Shown: positions 46,013 through 58,308 of the stretch, in pieces
How the letters are laid out: every line of letters begins with the position of its first letter
How positions within the stretch are numbered: position 1 is the first letter of the stretch
Origin: Dokdonella sp.
Lineage (GTDB): Bacteria > Pseudomonadota > Gammaproteobacteria > Xanthomonadales > Rhodanobacteraceae
Direction: 5' to 3'
Assembly: GCF_017744955.1 (NCBI RefSeq)
Contig: NZ_JAGIAG010000008.1
Span: 62,001-126,000, forward strand
Length of the DNA stretch: 64,000 nucleotides
Notes under the pieces: model-generated
Databases searched by the model: none
Seen by the model: only the letters and a program-made list of their open reading frames with translations
What the model was told of the DNA's origin: nothing
Translations under genes and position numbers: made by a program

Positions 46013-46198
46013 ATGCTCAGAGCACTACGAACCGGAAGCGCCCTGGCGACAGGAACTCTTCTGTACGGCGTGCTCGTTTCAGGTCTCGGCACCTACAGGC
46101 TGGACTGGCCGAGAGCGATCTTTATTGGCGCCATCGGCTTTCTCGCTCATGGGCTGTACTCGTTGCGCGAATCGAAGCGGCCTCGCTCCTCGGCCTAG
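46013..46198 (+). CDS. Small membrane protein, hypothetical
   Basis: This 61-residue protein has two hydrophobic segments (ALATGTLLYGVLVSGLGTYR and AIFIGAIGFLAHGLYSL) and a basic C-terminus. AGAGGA lies 7 bp upstream of the ATG. It has no recognised family. It is convergent with glnE, 115 bp apart. Two membrane spans and a good ribosome site favour a real gene. Confidence 0.5.
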   Translation: MLRALRTGSALATGTLLYGVLVSGLGTYRLDWPRAIFIGAIGFLAHGLYSLRESKRPRSSA

Positions 46199-46313
46199 CC
46201 GTCGGATCGAGCGGAATGCCGAAGGGCGATTGCGATAAACAGGAATCCATCGCGGTATCGGCGTTTGCCTCGGCACCGCATATTCGCTCCAGCAGATCCC
46301 CGGCTTCCATCCA

Positions 46314-49178
46314 CTACGGATTCCAGCCGAAGCCCAATCTCTCTGCGATTTCCCGCACCACCAACGCTTCCTGCTCGACCTCCCCGCCGCGCGCGACGAT
46401 GCGCGGACGCCCGTCGAGCGTGCAGCGGATCGCGCGTGCGAGCAGGTCGGCGTGCGCACGTGCGAGCGCATCGGCGTCGGTCGCATCGAGCACGCCGATC
46501 TTCGCCAGCAGCGCGATCAGCTCGGCCGAGTTGCCGCTGCCGCGCAAGTCCGCATGCCGCGCGGCATGCGTCAGCACCAGCGCCTGCAGCAAGAATTCGA
46601 TGTCGACCAGTCCGCCGGAGCCTTGCTTGAGATCGAACGCCTGCGCGTCGGAGCGGTCGCGGTCGGCGCGCCAGCGCGCGCGCATCGCGACCACGTCGTC
46701 GCGCACGGCCTGCGCGTCGCGCGGCGTCGCGAGCAGGGCTTCGCGCAACTGCGCGTAGCGGCGCGCCAGCGTGACGTCGCCGGCGATCGCACGGGCGCGC
46801 ACCAGCGCCTGCAACTCCCAGGTCCAGGCGCGTTCGCGCTGGTAGGCCTCGTAGGCGGCGAGGCTCAGCACCAGCATGCCCTTGCTGCCGTCCGGGCGCA
46901 GGCGCACGTCGACCTCGTACAGACGTCCGGCGCGCGTCAGCACGCCGAGCAGATGCACGATGCGTTGCGCCAGGCGCGCGTAGTAGCGCTGGCCGTCGAG
47001 CGGACGCGCGCCGTCGGATTCGACCTGCGCGAGCTCGCCGTCGTAGAGGAAGACCAGGTCGAGATCGGAACCGAAGCCGAGTTCGGCGCCGCCGAAGCTG
47101 CCGTAGGCGACGATCGCCAGGCCCGTGCCGTCGTGCGCGCGCTCGCCGAGCTTGCCGTGCGCGGCGACCAGGTCGCGCTCGGCGATGCGCAGCACCGCGG
47201 CGAGCACGACTTCGGCCACTTCGGCCAGCGCGCGCGCGCTCGCCACCGCGTCCAGCCGCCGGCCGAGAAAGGCGAGCCCGATGCGGAACAGCGCGGACTG
47301 GCGCACCTCCTGGATCAGTTCGATCTCCGCCTCGGTATCGGCCTCGCCGAGCGCGGCGAGGCGACGCTCGAGTTCGTCCTCGACCTCGCGCCGCGTCGGC
47401 GCGCCCTGGTCGACGCGGTCGTCGAACAGGTCGTCGAGCAGCAGCGGATGGGCGATCACGCGCTCGGCGAGAAACGCGCTGGCGGAGAACACGGCGCTGA
47501 GCCGCTTCAGCGCCGCCGGCTGCTCGTCGAGCAGCGCCAGGTAGACCGAGCGTCGCGCGACCGCATGCGCGAGCTTGAGCAGGCGCGTCAGCGTGCGCAC
47601 CGGCTCGACCTGCGCCGCCGCGGCGGCGAACAGCGCCGGCATCACGCGATCGAGCCGCTCGCGCGAACGCGCCGACATGTTGCGCAGCGCCGTGCTGCCG
47701 AGCAGGGCCTCCAGTTCGGCAGCGGCTTCCTGCGGCGGATCGAAGCCGACGCTCGCCAGCGCGCGCGCGTCGACGCCCTCGCCGTTGGCGAGCGCGCGCC
47801 ACAGCTCGCCCCACTGCGCCTGCGTCTGCTGCACGGCGGTGCGCGCCTCGACCGCCATCAGCGCACCGAACTCCTCGGCCACGGCGGCGCGATGCTTCTG
47901 CAACTCGCGCTCGAGCGTCGCCCAGTCGCTGCGGTCGAGCGCGAAGGCGAGGCGCTCGCGGATCGCCGTGTCGGCCGGAATCTCGTGCGTCTGCTGGTCG
48001 GCGAACATCTGCACGCGGTTCTCCAGCCGGCGCAGGAAGCGGTACGCCGCACGCAGGGTCTGCGCGCGCACGGCCGGAATGAAGCCGAGCTGCTCGCAGG
48101 CGGCCAGCGCCGGCAGCAGGCCTCGCGCGCGCAGCGTGGGCTCGCGGCCGCCGCGGATCAGCTGCACCAGCTGCACGATGAACTCGATCTCGCGGATGCC
48201 GCCCGGACCGAGCTTGAGGTGATCGGCCAGATCCTTGCGCGCGACCTCGGCGTCGATCAGCGCCTTCATCTCGCGCAGGCCGGCGAACGCGCCGTAGTCC
48301 AGATAGCGGCGGAACACGAACGGCCGCAGCGCGTCGAGCAGACGCGCGCCGGCGCCGCGATCGCCGGCGACCGGGCGCGCCTTGATCCAGGCGTAGCGCT
48401 CCCAGTCGCGCCCTTCGCGCTGGAAATACTGCTCCATCGCCGCGAACGACAGCGCGACGCGGCCGGCGCTGCCGAACGGCCGCAGGCGCAGGTCGACGCG
48501 GTAGACGTAGCCGTCGGCGTCGCGGTCGGCGAGCAGCGCGACCAGCGCCTGGCCGATGCGCGCGTAGTAGGCGCCGGCGTCGAGCGGCCGCGGACCGTCG
48601 CTGTCGCCGTGTTCGGCGAAGGCGAACACGACGTCGATGTCGGAAGAGAAGTTCAGCTCGCCGCCGCCGAGCTTGCCGAGCGCGAACACGACCAGTCGCT
48701 GCGGCTGGCCGCCGGCGTCGCGCACGACGCCATGGCGCGCGGCGACCTGGTGCTCGGCGCCGCGCAGCGCGGCCTCGATGCAGGCCTCGGCCAGCACCGA
48801 GGCGCCGGCCAGCGTGGTCTCGACCGCGTCGGCGCCGTTGACGTCGCGCCAGATCAGGCGTAGCGCCTCGCGGCGGCGGAAGTGGCGCAGCTCGGCGCGC
48901 AGCTCCTCGTCGTGCAGCTCGGCCAATCCGCCGGCGCGCGCGTCGGCATGGCGCGGATCGCTCATCAGCTGCAGGAACTCCGGACCGAGCAGGCGCGGAT
49001 CGCGCAGGAAGCTCTCGTAGGCGAAGTCGCTGGCGAGCAGCACGCGCTGCAGATGATCGTCGACGCCGGCGTCGTCGTAGAACGGCACGTCGGCCTCGCG
49101 ACAGGCGTGTTCCAGTCGCGACAGGCGTTCGTCGAGGAAGGCGGCCGTCGCACGCGGCCAGTTCGCTTGCACAAGCAT
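46314..49178 (-). CDS. glnE: Bifunctional glutamine synthetase adenylyltransferase/deadenylase
   Basis: GlnE adenylylates glutamine synthetase when nitrogen is plentiful and removes the AMP when it is scarce, under control of PII. The 954-residue protein has the full two-domain form. The N-terminal nucleotidyltransferase half has GKLGGGELNFSSDIDVVF at about residues 168-185, and the C-terminal half has GSFGGAELGFGSDLDLVFLY and VDVRLRPDGSKGMLVLSLAA. Both metal-binding DxD pairs are intact. It starts 44 bp after the stop of the upstream regulator on the same strand. Confidence 0.97.
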   Translation of the reverse strand: MLVQANWPRATAAFLDERLSRLEHACREADVPFYDDAGVDDHLQRVLLASDFAYESFLRDPRLLGPEFLQLMSDPRHADARAGGLAELHDEELRAELRHFRRREALRLIWRDVNGADAVETTLAGASVLAEACIEAALRGAEHQVAARHGVVRDAGGQPQRLVVFALGKLGGGELNFSSDIDVVFAFAEHGDSDGPRPLDAGAYYARIGQALVALLADRDADGYVYRVDLRLRPFGSAGRVALSFAAMEQYFQREGRDWERYAWIKARPVAGDRGAGARLLDALRPFVFRRYLDYGAFAGLREMKALIDAEVARKDLADHLKLGPGGIREIEFIVQLVQLIRGGREPTLRARGLLPALAACEQLGFIPAVRAQTLRAAYRFLRRLENRVQMFADQQTHEIPADTAIRERLAFALDRSDWATLERELQKHRAAVAEEFGALMAVEARTAVQQTQAQWGELWRALANGEGVDARALASVGFDPPQEAAAELEALLGSTALRNMSARSRERLDRVMPALFAAAAAQVEPVRTLTRLLKLAHAVARRSVYLALLDEQPAALKRLSAVFSASAFLAERVIAHPLLLDDLFDDRVDQGAPTRREVEDELERRLAALGEADTEAEIELIQEVRQSALFRIGLAFLGRRLDAVASARALAEVAEVVLAAVLRIAERDLVAAHGKLGERAHDGTGLAIVAYGSFGGAELGFGSDLDLVFLYDGELAQVESDGARPLDGQRYYARLAQRIVHLLGVLTRAGRLYEVDVRLRPDGSKGMLVLSLAAYEAYQRERAWTWELQALVRARAIAGDVTLARRYAQLREALLATPRDAQAVRDDVVAMRARWRADRDRSDAQAFDLKQGSGGLVDIEFLLQALVLTHAARHADLRGSGNSAELIALLAKIGVLDATDADALARAHADLLARAIRCTLDGRPRIVARGGEVEQEALVVREIAERLGFGWNP

Positions 49179-49223
49179 GCGGCGATTGTCGCAGCAGGAT
49201 CGTGACCGCGGCCAGCGCCGCGC

Positions 49224-51185
49224 TCAATCGCAGGCGGCGCCGTCGCCCTGCGGCCGGCACTGCGGCGGGAAGCCGTGCGCGCGCCAGTAGTCGAGGATGC
49301 CGTTGTCGCGCAGGTAGTCCTGGAACGCCGGATCGCGGCGCAGATGGACCAGGTCGCGGGTCCACAACAGCAGATCCCAGCTGGAATAGCCGCGCTGGCG
49401 GATCTCGTTGAGCTTGCGGATCGTCTCGGCATCGTGCGCCTGCGCGCCGGGCGCGAACACGCGGGAGAAATTCCACATGCCGGTGCCGAGCTCGTACTTG
49501 TCGAACTCGGCGAAGGCCTGCGGCCACAGCGTCGCGTCGGTCAGCGCGCGCGAAGCGGCGAGGTATCCCGGGGCGAGCTTGGGCGCGTAGGAGTCGGGAT
49601 TGTCGGGCGAGCCGATGTCCGCCTCGGCGACGCGCAGGGCGGTGGCGTAGTCGCGGCGCCACACCGCGTTGAACCAGCGCGAGTAGGCGCTGGGAAGCTT
49701 GTCGGACTGGTCGAACTCGAGCCGCGCCTCGTCGTGACGGCCGAGCGTGTCGAGTATGCGGCCGAGCCAGAAATGCCGGCCCGGTGCGAGCGGGTCGCGG
49801 GCGACCATTTCGCGCTGCGCCTGCTCGGCGCGATCCAGATATCCCAGCCGGGCCAGGACGACGATGTACGCGCCGACGGTGGAAGGATCGCTCGGCGCCA
49901 GTGCGCACGCCTTGGCCAGCAGCCCCAGGCAGTGCTCCCAATCGTTTTCGCGGCACAGGCCGGACTGCACCGCGTACGGGCCGGGCAGGCTCGGATCGAG
50001 GCGCGAGGCAATAGCGGCCTCGCGCTGCGATTCCTTGCGCAAGGTGATCGCCAGCGGCGGCTTGCGTTGCGCGCGAACCTCCAGGGCAATGGCCAGCGCG
50101 GCGTGCACGCGCGCATCGTCGGGGCGCTCGCGCAGCAGCTCGCGAAACTCGCTTTCGGCGAGGTCGGTGGATTCCTCCGCCGGCAGGTCGCGGCGGTCGA
50201 TCAGCGCCTGCGCGGCGAGGAAGCGGCGCAGGAATTCCGCATCGCCGCTTCTCGCCACGCGCGTGGTCGCCAGGCCCAGCTTCAACGCCAGCGAGGCCGC
50301 CACCGACTCGGCGATCTCCCGTTGCAGCAGCAGTACCTCGGAGGCGTCGCGGTCGAAGTCCTTCGCCCACAGCGCGCGGCCGTCGCCGGCTTCGACCAGG
50401 CGCAGACGCACGCGCAGCGACTGGCCGTCCCGTTGCAGGCTGCCCGTCAGCAGATGGGTGATGCCGAGGCGCTGCGCCAGTTGCGCCGGGTCGGTGGATT
50501 GGGCGGCGGCGAGCTGGGTCGATTCGCGCGCGATCACGCGCAGTCCGTCGATCCGCGCCAGGTTGCCGATCAGTTCCTCGCTGAGTCCGGCGGCGATGGT
50601 CGCCGCGCCGTCGGCGTCGCCGATCGGCTTGAGCGGCACCACCACCAGCGTCGGCGTCGTCGCTGCGATGGTGGCCGCCGGAGATGGCGGAATCGACGAC
50701 GGCGAAGGCGCGAGAGCGCGCCAGAGAATCAGCGCGATGCCGGCGAGCAGGAACGCAAGCGCGAGCAGGCGCCGCGCTCGCCGCGGCCGGTCCGCGGCGA
50801 GCGCCGTCGCGCGCGAACGACGATCCGCCTGCGTCCGCCGCTCCGCCGACGCGTCGACGGGCGGCGACGGCGGCAGGTCGAAGCGATAGCCGGTGCCGTG
50901 CACGGTGTGCAGCCGGCGCGGATGCTGCGCGTCCTCGCCGAGCGCCTGGCGCAGCAGGGTCATGATGCGGTTCAGCACGCCGGGCGTGACGTGGCGATGC
51001 CCCCACACCGCATCGAGGATGTCGTCGCGCGCGAACACGCGGCCCGGCGCGCCGGCCAGCAGGGCGAGCACGGCGAACGCCTTCGGCTCCAGCGGCTGCA
51101 CGACGCCTCCGCGCCACAGCCGCCGACCGGCGAAGTCGATGCGCACGTCGTCGAAGTTGAGGTCGGACTCTCGCTGCGCATCCAC
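49224..51185 (-). CDS. Membrane-anchored winged-helix regulator with TPR region (CadC/ToxR-like)
   Basis: This 653-residue one-component regulator has a winged-helix DNA-binding domain at about residues 10-103 (FARDDILDAVWGHRHVTPGV, RRLHTVHGTGYRFDLP), a basic linker, one membrane segment at about 139-156 after RRAR, then a periplasmic portion with a TolB-like fold (GLSEELIGNLARIDGLRVIA, GITHLLTGSLQRDG) and TPR-like helices. The GTG at 51185 has GGGGAG 8 bp upstream. It is divergent from a small secreted-protein gene, with 204 bp between, and could control it. It shares the layout of the regulator at 8703-11135 but not its periplasmic sequence. Confidence 0.85.
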   Translation of the reverse strand: MDAQRESDLNFDDVRIDFAGRRLWRGGVVQPLEPKAFAVLALLAGAPGRVFARDDILDAVWGHRHVTPGVLNRIMTLLRQALGEDAQHPRRLHTVHGTGYRFDLPPSPPVDASAERRTQADRRSRATALAADRPRRARRLLALAFLLAGIALILWRALAPSPSSIPPSPAATIAATTPTLVVVPLKPIGDADGAATIAAGLSEELIGNLARIDGLRVIARESTQLAAAQSTDPAQLAQRLGITHLLTGSLQRDGQSLRVRLRLVEAGDGRALWAKDFDRDASEVLLLQREIAESVAASLALKLGLATTRVARSGDAEFLRRFLAAQALIDRRDLPAEESTDLAESEFRELLRERPDDARVHAALAIALEVRAQRKPPLAITLRKESQREAAIASRLDPSLPGPYAVQSGLCRENDWEHCLGLLAKACALAPSDPSTVGAYIVVLARLGYLDRAEQAQREMVARDPLAPGRHFWLGRILDTLGRHDEARLEFDQSDKLPSAYSRWFNAVWRRDYATALRVAEADIGSPDNPDSYAPKLAPGYLAASRALTDATLWPQAFAEFDKYELGTGMWNFSRVFAPGAQAHDAETIRKLNEIRQRGYSSWDLLLWTRDLVHLRRDPAFQDYLRDNGILDYWRAHGFPPQCRPQGDGAACD

Positions 51186-51389
51186 GGGCGATTCTCCCCG
51201 GCGCCGCCGACTATCAAAGCGCAACTCGCGCGCCGCGTCCACGCCCGCGCGGGCGGCGCGGCAGGTGTTCCCAAGCAATCCCCAAGCTTTCCCAAGCACA
51301 CCCCGCGGCGCGCCTAAAGCCTTCGCCGAGCGGCGGCGGGAAGCTGCCCGTGCCGGAACGAACCGGCCAAAGCCCTCGAGGAATCCGCC

Positions 51390-51692
51390 ATGAAACGCCG
51401 CCTGCCGATCGTCCCCTTCCTCTTCGCCGCCGTGTTCTGCGCCGGTGCCTCGGCCGCCGAAATCGACACCGGCATCGTGATCGACTGCGCCCATCCGGCC
51501 CTGCCCAGCCAGCGCGCGGTCGGCGCGGCGATGGCGCAGCCCAATCCCGGCCAGGCCTACGCCACGCGCGCGCGCCTGATGACCGAGGCCCGCCGCGCCT
51601 GCCGGCGCGAACACGCGGCGAATGTACGCCTGGTGCGCGAAGCGCCGCTGCCTGCACAACATCGCCTCGCCGGCAGCGTAAGCTATCCGTGA
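51390..51692 (+). CDS. Small secreted hypothetical protein
   Basis: This 100-residue protein has a clear signal peptide (MKRRLPIVPFLFAAVFCAGA, cleaved after SAA or nearby) and an unrecognised mature part of about 77 residues with two cysteines (VIDCAHP and ARRACRRE) that could form a disulfide. GAGGA lies 7 bp before the ATG. It is divergent from the membrane-anchored regulator and is followed 83 bp later by the sigma factor gene. Confidence 0.7.
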   Translation: MKRRLPIVPFLFAAVFCAGASAAEIDTGIVIDCAHPALPSQRAVGAAMAQPNPGQAYATRARLMTEARRACRREHAANVRLVREAPLPAQHRLAGSVSYP

Positions 51693-51775
51693 GCGGCGAC
51701 GCGGGAGCGTCCTGCCGCGCTCGTGAGGCGGCGTGGCGAAAGCGACGGCGCCGCCGGACCTGGGGGACGACCGAC

Positions 51776-52318
51776 GTGATCGAACCGACGAGCGACGTCG
51801 ATGCGCCAGCGCCGCGCTCGGCCGACGCGATGTTCAGCGCCGTCTACGCGCGCCTGAAGGCGATGGCCGGGCGCCAGCTGGCGCGCGAGCCACGCGACGC
51901 GATGCTGGACACGACGATGCTGGTGCACGAGCTGTACCTGCGCGTGAACGCGAACCGCGAGCTCGCCTTCGAGCACGACGCGCAGTTCTTCTCCTACGCC
52001 GCGCGCGCGATGCGCCACCTGCTGCTCGATCGCGCGCGCGACCGCCTGCGCCTGCGCGCCGGCGGCCAGTGGCAGCGCGTGACCTTGACCGGTGGCGACG
52101 AAACGCTGGCGTTGGAAACCGCCGAGCAGGCGCTGGCGCTCGATTCCGCGCTGGAACGGCTCGCCGCCAACGACGCGCGCGCCGCGCGCGTGGTCGAGCT
52201 GCGCTACTTCGCCGGGCTGACCGCGGAACAGACGGCCGAGGTCCTGCAACTGGCCCGGCGCACGGTCGACCGCGACTGGCGCTTCGCCTGCGCCTTCCTG
52301 AAGTCGGAAATCCAGTAG
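51776..52318 (+). CDS. ECF sigma factor, kinase-linked type (ECF43-like)
   Basis: This 180-residue extracytoplasmic-function sigma factor has a sigma-2 region at about residues 15-90 (TTMLVHELYLRVNANRELAF, FFSYAARAMRHLLLDRARDR) and a sigma-4 region at about 120-178 with GLTAEQTAEVLQLARRTVDR. The sequence type is the one often paired with Ser/Thr kinases, and no anti-sigma factor is present. GTG start, with GGGGGA 8 bp upstream. The kinase gene follows 63 bp later. In Xanthomonas citri a similar pair, EcfK/PknS, controls a type VI secretion system; whether that applies here is inference. Confidence 0.88.
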   Translation: MIEPTSDVDAPAPRSADAMFSAVYARLKAMAGRQLAREPRDAMLDTTMLVHELYLRVNANRELAFEHDAQFFSYAARAMRHLLLDRARDRLRLRAGGQWQRVTLTGGDETLALETAEQALALDSALERLAANDARAARVVELRYFAGLTAEQTAEVLQLARRTVDRDWRFACAFLKSEIQ

Positions 52319-52381
52319 CGCCGTTGTCGCATTCCGCGCCGAACCGGCGTTCTGCGACACAAGGGGCACGAGGGGCACATC

Positions 52382-55177
<2,796 letters not shown>

Positions 55178-55178
55178 A

Positions 55179-55219
55179 TCGCTCGCCCGCCGGCGAGGGG
55201 CGAGCGAACGCGCCTTTTT
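55179..55219 (+). terminator. Intrinsic terminator of the sigma factor-kinase operon
   Basis: A perfect 10-bp stem, TCGCTCGCCC (55179-55188) with GGGCGAGCGA (55198-55207), is followed after 7 bp by TTTTT (55215-55219). It begins 2 bp after the kinase stop codon and insulates the secreted-protein genes from the kinase transcript. Confidence 0.75.
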
Positions 55220-55311
55220 CTTGCGGCACGACGACATCCATCGAATGGCACATTCCGGCGTCGGCCGGCGTTCCTCGTCGATGTCCGCTGCGGATACACG
55301 GGGAAACCGCC

Positions 55312-57669
55312 ATGCATCGTCGTTCCAATCCACGCGCGCGCATCGCGCCGGCTGCCGGCATCGCGGCGGCGCTGACGTTCGCCACCGCGTTCGCCGACGC
55401 CGCCGTCTTCACCGTCGGCACACCGTCCGGACCGGGACAGCCGTGCACGCACGGCACGATCCAGTCGGCGATCAATGCCGCCAACAATTCGCCCGGCGCC
55501 GACACCATCCGTCTGACGCGCTCGCTGACCTACGAACCGGAAGCGAACACGATCGATACCGCGCAGGACGTCACCATCGAAGGCGGCTACGCCGATTGCA
55601 GCGCGAGCGCCGACAACACCAACACGATCGTCAGCGGCGCGGGCGGCGCGCAGGCGCCCGTGTTCACCATCAATGCCGGCACCGGCGCGTGGATTCACCT
55701 GCGCCGCCTGACCATCAGCGGCGGCGACGAGGACGGCACCGGCAAGGGCGGCGGCATCTATTTCAAGGGCGACGGCCTGCTGGAAGTCCGTGACAGTTTG
55801 ATCACGCAGAACACTGCCGGCAGCGGCGGCGGCATCTACGCCGAAGGCACCGGCACGAACGCCGAGCTCGCCGTCGGCAACGACGTGGTCATCTCCAACA
55901 ACACCGCACGCTACAACGGCGGCGGCATCGTGGCGGACGGGATCGAGATGTCGATGCTCGAGCCGAACAGCATCCTGCTCGGCAACCAGGCGCTGGGAAC
56001 CGGCGGCAGCGGCGGCTACGGCGGCGGGCTGTACGTGTACTCGGGCGGGCTGTCGAGCTACGCCTCCATCGGCAGCGGGTCGCCCTTCTTCGGCGCCGTC
56101 TACAACAACCGCGCGCGCTACGGCGGCGGCGTGGCCGTGGGCGGCAGCGCCGCCGGCGGAAACCGCGCGGAGCTGAACGTGTACGCCACGGCGGACGGCG
56201 TTCCCGCGCGCATCGTCGCCAACTCCGCATCGGTCGCCGGCGGCGGCATCCACGTGCGCTCGGAGGACAGCGCCCTCGACGGCGACCTGTTCGCCAAGGC
56301 GCACCTGTTCAACGCCGCGCTGGAAGAGAACACCTCGCCCCAGGGCGCGGCGGTGCAGGTGCAGGGATCGGACACGATCGTGCTGGTCGAGAGCTTCGCC
56401 ATGTTCACGTTCAACATCGGCGAATGGCCGGCGGGCGCGGTCCGCTGCACCGTCGGTGTCGCCTGCGGGCGCATCGCCGGCAACCTCGCCGTGGACGCCG
56501 CCAACCAGCCGACCCAAGGCGCCGTCCTCAACGCCGAACACGATGCCGTGCTGTGGCTGGGCAGCCTGGGCAGCGGCCTGGTCTTCGAGGGCAATCGCGG
56601 CGGCCGCCTGATCGACTCCGTCGACTCGGACGACTACAACCCGGTCGAGATCCGCAACGCGCTGATCACCGGCAACCAGGTCGGCCACGAGCTGGTGCGG
56701 TCGTCGGGCGGCGACGGATTGTCCGTCTTCGACTCCACCGTCGCCGGCAACACGGTCGGCGCGGGCAACCTGCTCGCGGCGACGGGCAAGGACGTGCAGC
56801 TTCGCCGCTCGATCCTCTGGCAACCCGGCCTCACCACGTTGGCGCGCAGCGGCGGCTCGCTCGCCGTGGAAAGCATGCTCGCCAGCGAAGTCGGCAGTTT
56901 CACCGGTGCGGTGGGCAGCGGCGTGCTGCCGATGATGGTCGATCCGCGCTTCGTCGATCCGCAGCACGGCGACTATCGCCTGCGCGCCGCCTCGCCGGCG
57001 GTCGATCTGGCCGCCGCCATCGCCGGCGACGATCGCGACGTGCTCGGCTTCCCGCACGACCAGGACCTGCCGGCGAAGGGGAACTTCGCCGGCGTGCGCG
57101 ACATCGGCGCGTTCGAGCGTCAATCGCTGCAGCCGCTGGTGCTGAACGGCGATTTCGACTTCTCCGATCTGCGCCTGTGGACCTGGTTCGCCGGCCAGTG
57201 GGACGGCACCTTGAACGCGACCGGCGCGGCGAACTCGGGCTCGTGGAAGTTCTCCGATCCCGAGGCGCTGACGACGCAGCGCGAGGTCGGCCAGCAGTGC
57301 GTCCACCTGCCCGGACCGGGACGCTACCTGCTCAACGGCTGGGGCCAGGGCGGCGGCAATTCGATGCAGACGCGCGACAACGCGGTGCTGGTGTGGGAAT
57401 TCCGCCGCCTCGGCGGCGAGGACTGCACCGCCGGCGCACCGGACCGCTCCGGCGAAATGTTCCTCGGCTCGGGCACGAGCTGGCAGCACCCCGCGCAGCC
57501 GACCGCCATCGACGTGCCGCCCGCCGATTTCTATTCGAGCAGTTCGATCACCGTGCGCCTGGTCGCGCGCCAAGGCGGCGTCACCGGCGCCGGGCCGCTC
57601 AGCGCCTGGTTCGACGGCATCACGCTCGACTTCGACGGCGATCGCATCTTCGCCGACGACTTCGACTGA
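55312..57669 (+). CDS. Secreted right-handed beta-helix protein with C-terminal NG-x-FD module
   Basis: This 785-residue secreted protein has a signal sequence within the first 30 residues (AAGIAAALTFATAFADA). A parallel beta-helix of pectate-lyase/choice-of-anchor-Q type follows, at about residues 40-600, with repeated TGNQVGH- and SGGGIYAEG-like turns. The last 175 residues form a jelly-roll-like module that starts LVLNGDFDFSDLRLW and ends DGDRIFADDFD. That module matches the whole mature part of the next protein. No active-site residues were recognised. GGGGAA lies 6-8 bp before the ATG. It heads a run of three secreted-protein genes. Confidence 0.82.
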   Translation: MHRRSNPRARIAPAAGIAAALTFATAFADAAVFTVGTPSGPGQPCTHGTIQSAINAANNSPGADTIRLTRSLTYEPEANTIDTAQDVTIEGGYADCSASADNTNTIVSGAGGAQAPVFTINAGTGAWIHLRRLTISGGDEDGTGKGGGIYFKGDGLLEVRDSLITQNTAGSGGGIYAEGTGTNAELAVGNDVVISNNTARYNGGGIVADGIEMSMLEPNSILLGNQALGTGGSGGYGGGLYVYSGGLSSYASIGSGSPFFGAVYNNRARYGGGVAVGGSAAGGNRAELNVYATADGVPARIVANSASVAGGGIHVRSEDSALDGDLFAKAHLFNAALEENTSPQGAAVQVQGSDTIVLVESFAMFTFNIGEWPAGAVRCTVGVACGRIAGNLAVDAANQPTQGAVLNAEHDAVLWLGSLGSGLVFEGNRGGRLIDSVDSDDYNPVEIRNALITGNQVGHELVRSSGGDGLSVFDSTVAGNTVGAGNLLAATGKDVQLRRSILWQPGLTTLARSGGSLAVESMLASEVGSFTGAVGSGVLPMMVDPRFVDPQHGDYRLRAASPAVDLAAAIAGDDRDVLGFPHDQDLPAKGNFAGVRDIGAFERQSLQPLVLNGDFDFSDLRLWTWFAGQWDGTLNATGAANSGSWKFSDPEALTTQREVGQQCVHLPGPGRYLLNGWGQGGGNSMQTRDNAVLVWEFRRLGGEDCTAGAPDRSGEMFLGSGTSWQHPAQPTAIDVPPADFYSSSSITVRLVARQGGVTGAGPLSAWFDGITLDFDGDRIFADDFD

Positions 57670-57714
57670 CCTCGAATGATGCTTCCCTCATCCACATCCG
57701 CCTCGGAGCCCCGC

Positions 57715-58308
57715 ATGCGCGTCTTCGTGTCCTGCGCCATCCTGCTCGCCTTCGCCGGCACGGCGACGGCGCAGAACCTTCTCGTCAACGGCGAGTTCGA
57801 CAGCGACCTGTCCGGTTGGCTGATCGACGCGGCGGCATCGCCCGCGCCGGTGTGGGAAGGCTTCGACGTCGACGATCCGGCGCGCTCGGGCGCCGTGCGC
57901 GTCGGCAACGCCTCGCCCGAAGCGATGAACCGCCTTTACCCGCTGGAGCAGTGCATTGCGCTGACCGCGCCCGGTCCGTACCGGATCGTGGCGCGGGGCT
58001 ACATCCCGCCCGGTCAGGGCGCCGGCAAGCTGGTGGTGAGCTACTGGCTTTCGCTGGACAACCCCGACTGCCCGCAGTGGCAGGGCAGCCAGTCGGGCGG
58101 CGGAAATTACATCACCACGATCGGCGGCTGGGGACGCTACGAACAATCGATCACGGCGACGATGCCCTCGCCGATACCGCCGAACGCGCGCATCAAGATC
58201 TCGCTCGGCGTGGAGAAGGACGCGGCCGGCGGCGAGTTCTTCGGCTATTTCGATGCGATATCGGTGTTCGGCGACGCGGTCTTCGCCGACGGTTTCGATA
58301 CACCGTGA
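57715..58308 (+). CDS. Secreted single-module NG-x-FD protein
   Basis: This 197-residue secreted protein has a signal peptide (MRVFVSCAILLAFAGTATA) and a mature part made of one module starting NLLVNGEFDSDLSGWLID, typical of carbohydrate-binding-like jelly rolls. The centre EQCIALTAPGPYRIVARGY and the terminal FGYFDAISVFGDAVFADGF match the last module of the preceding protein. The tail FADGFDTP ends the chain. CGGAG lies 6 bp upstream. A sugar-binding role is inferred from the fold type only. Confidence 0.78.
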   Translation: MRVFVSCAILLAFAGTATAQNLLVNGEFDSDLSGWLIDAAASPAPVWEGFDVDDPARSGAVRVGNASPEAMNRLYPLEQCIALTAPGPYRIVARGYIPPGQGAGKLVVSYWLSLDNPDCPQWQGSQSGGGNYITTIGGWGRYEQSITATMPSPIPPNARIKISLGVEKDAAGGEFFGYFDAISVFGDAVFADGFDTP

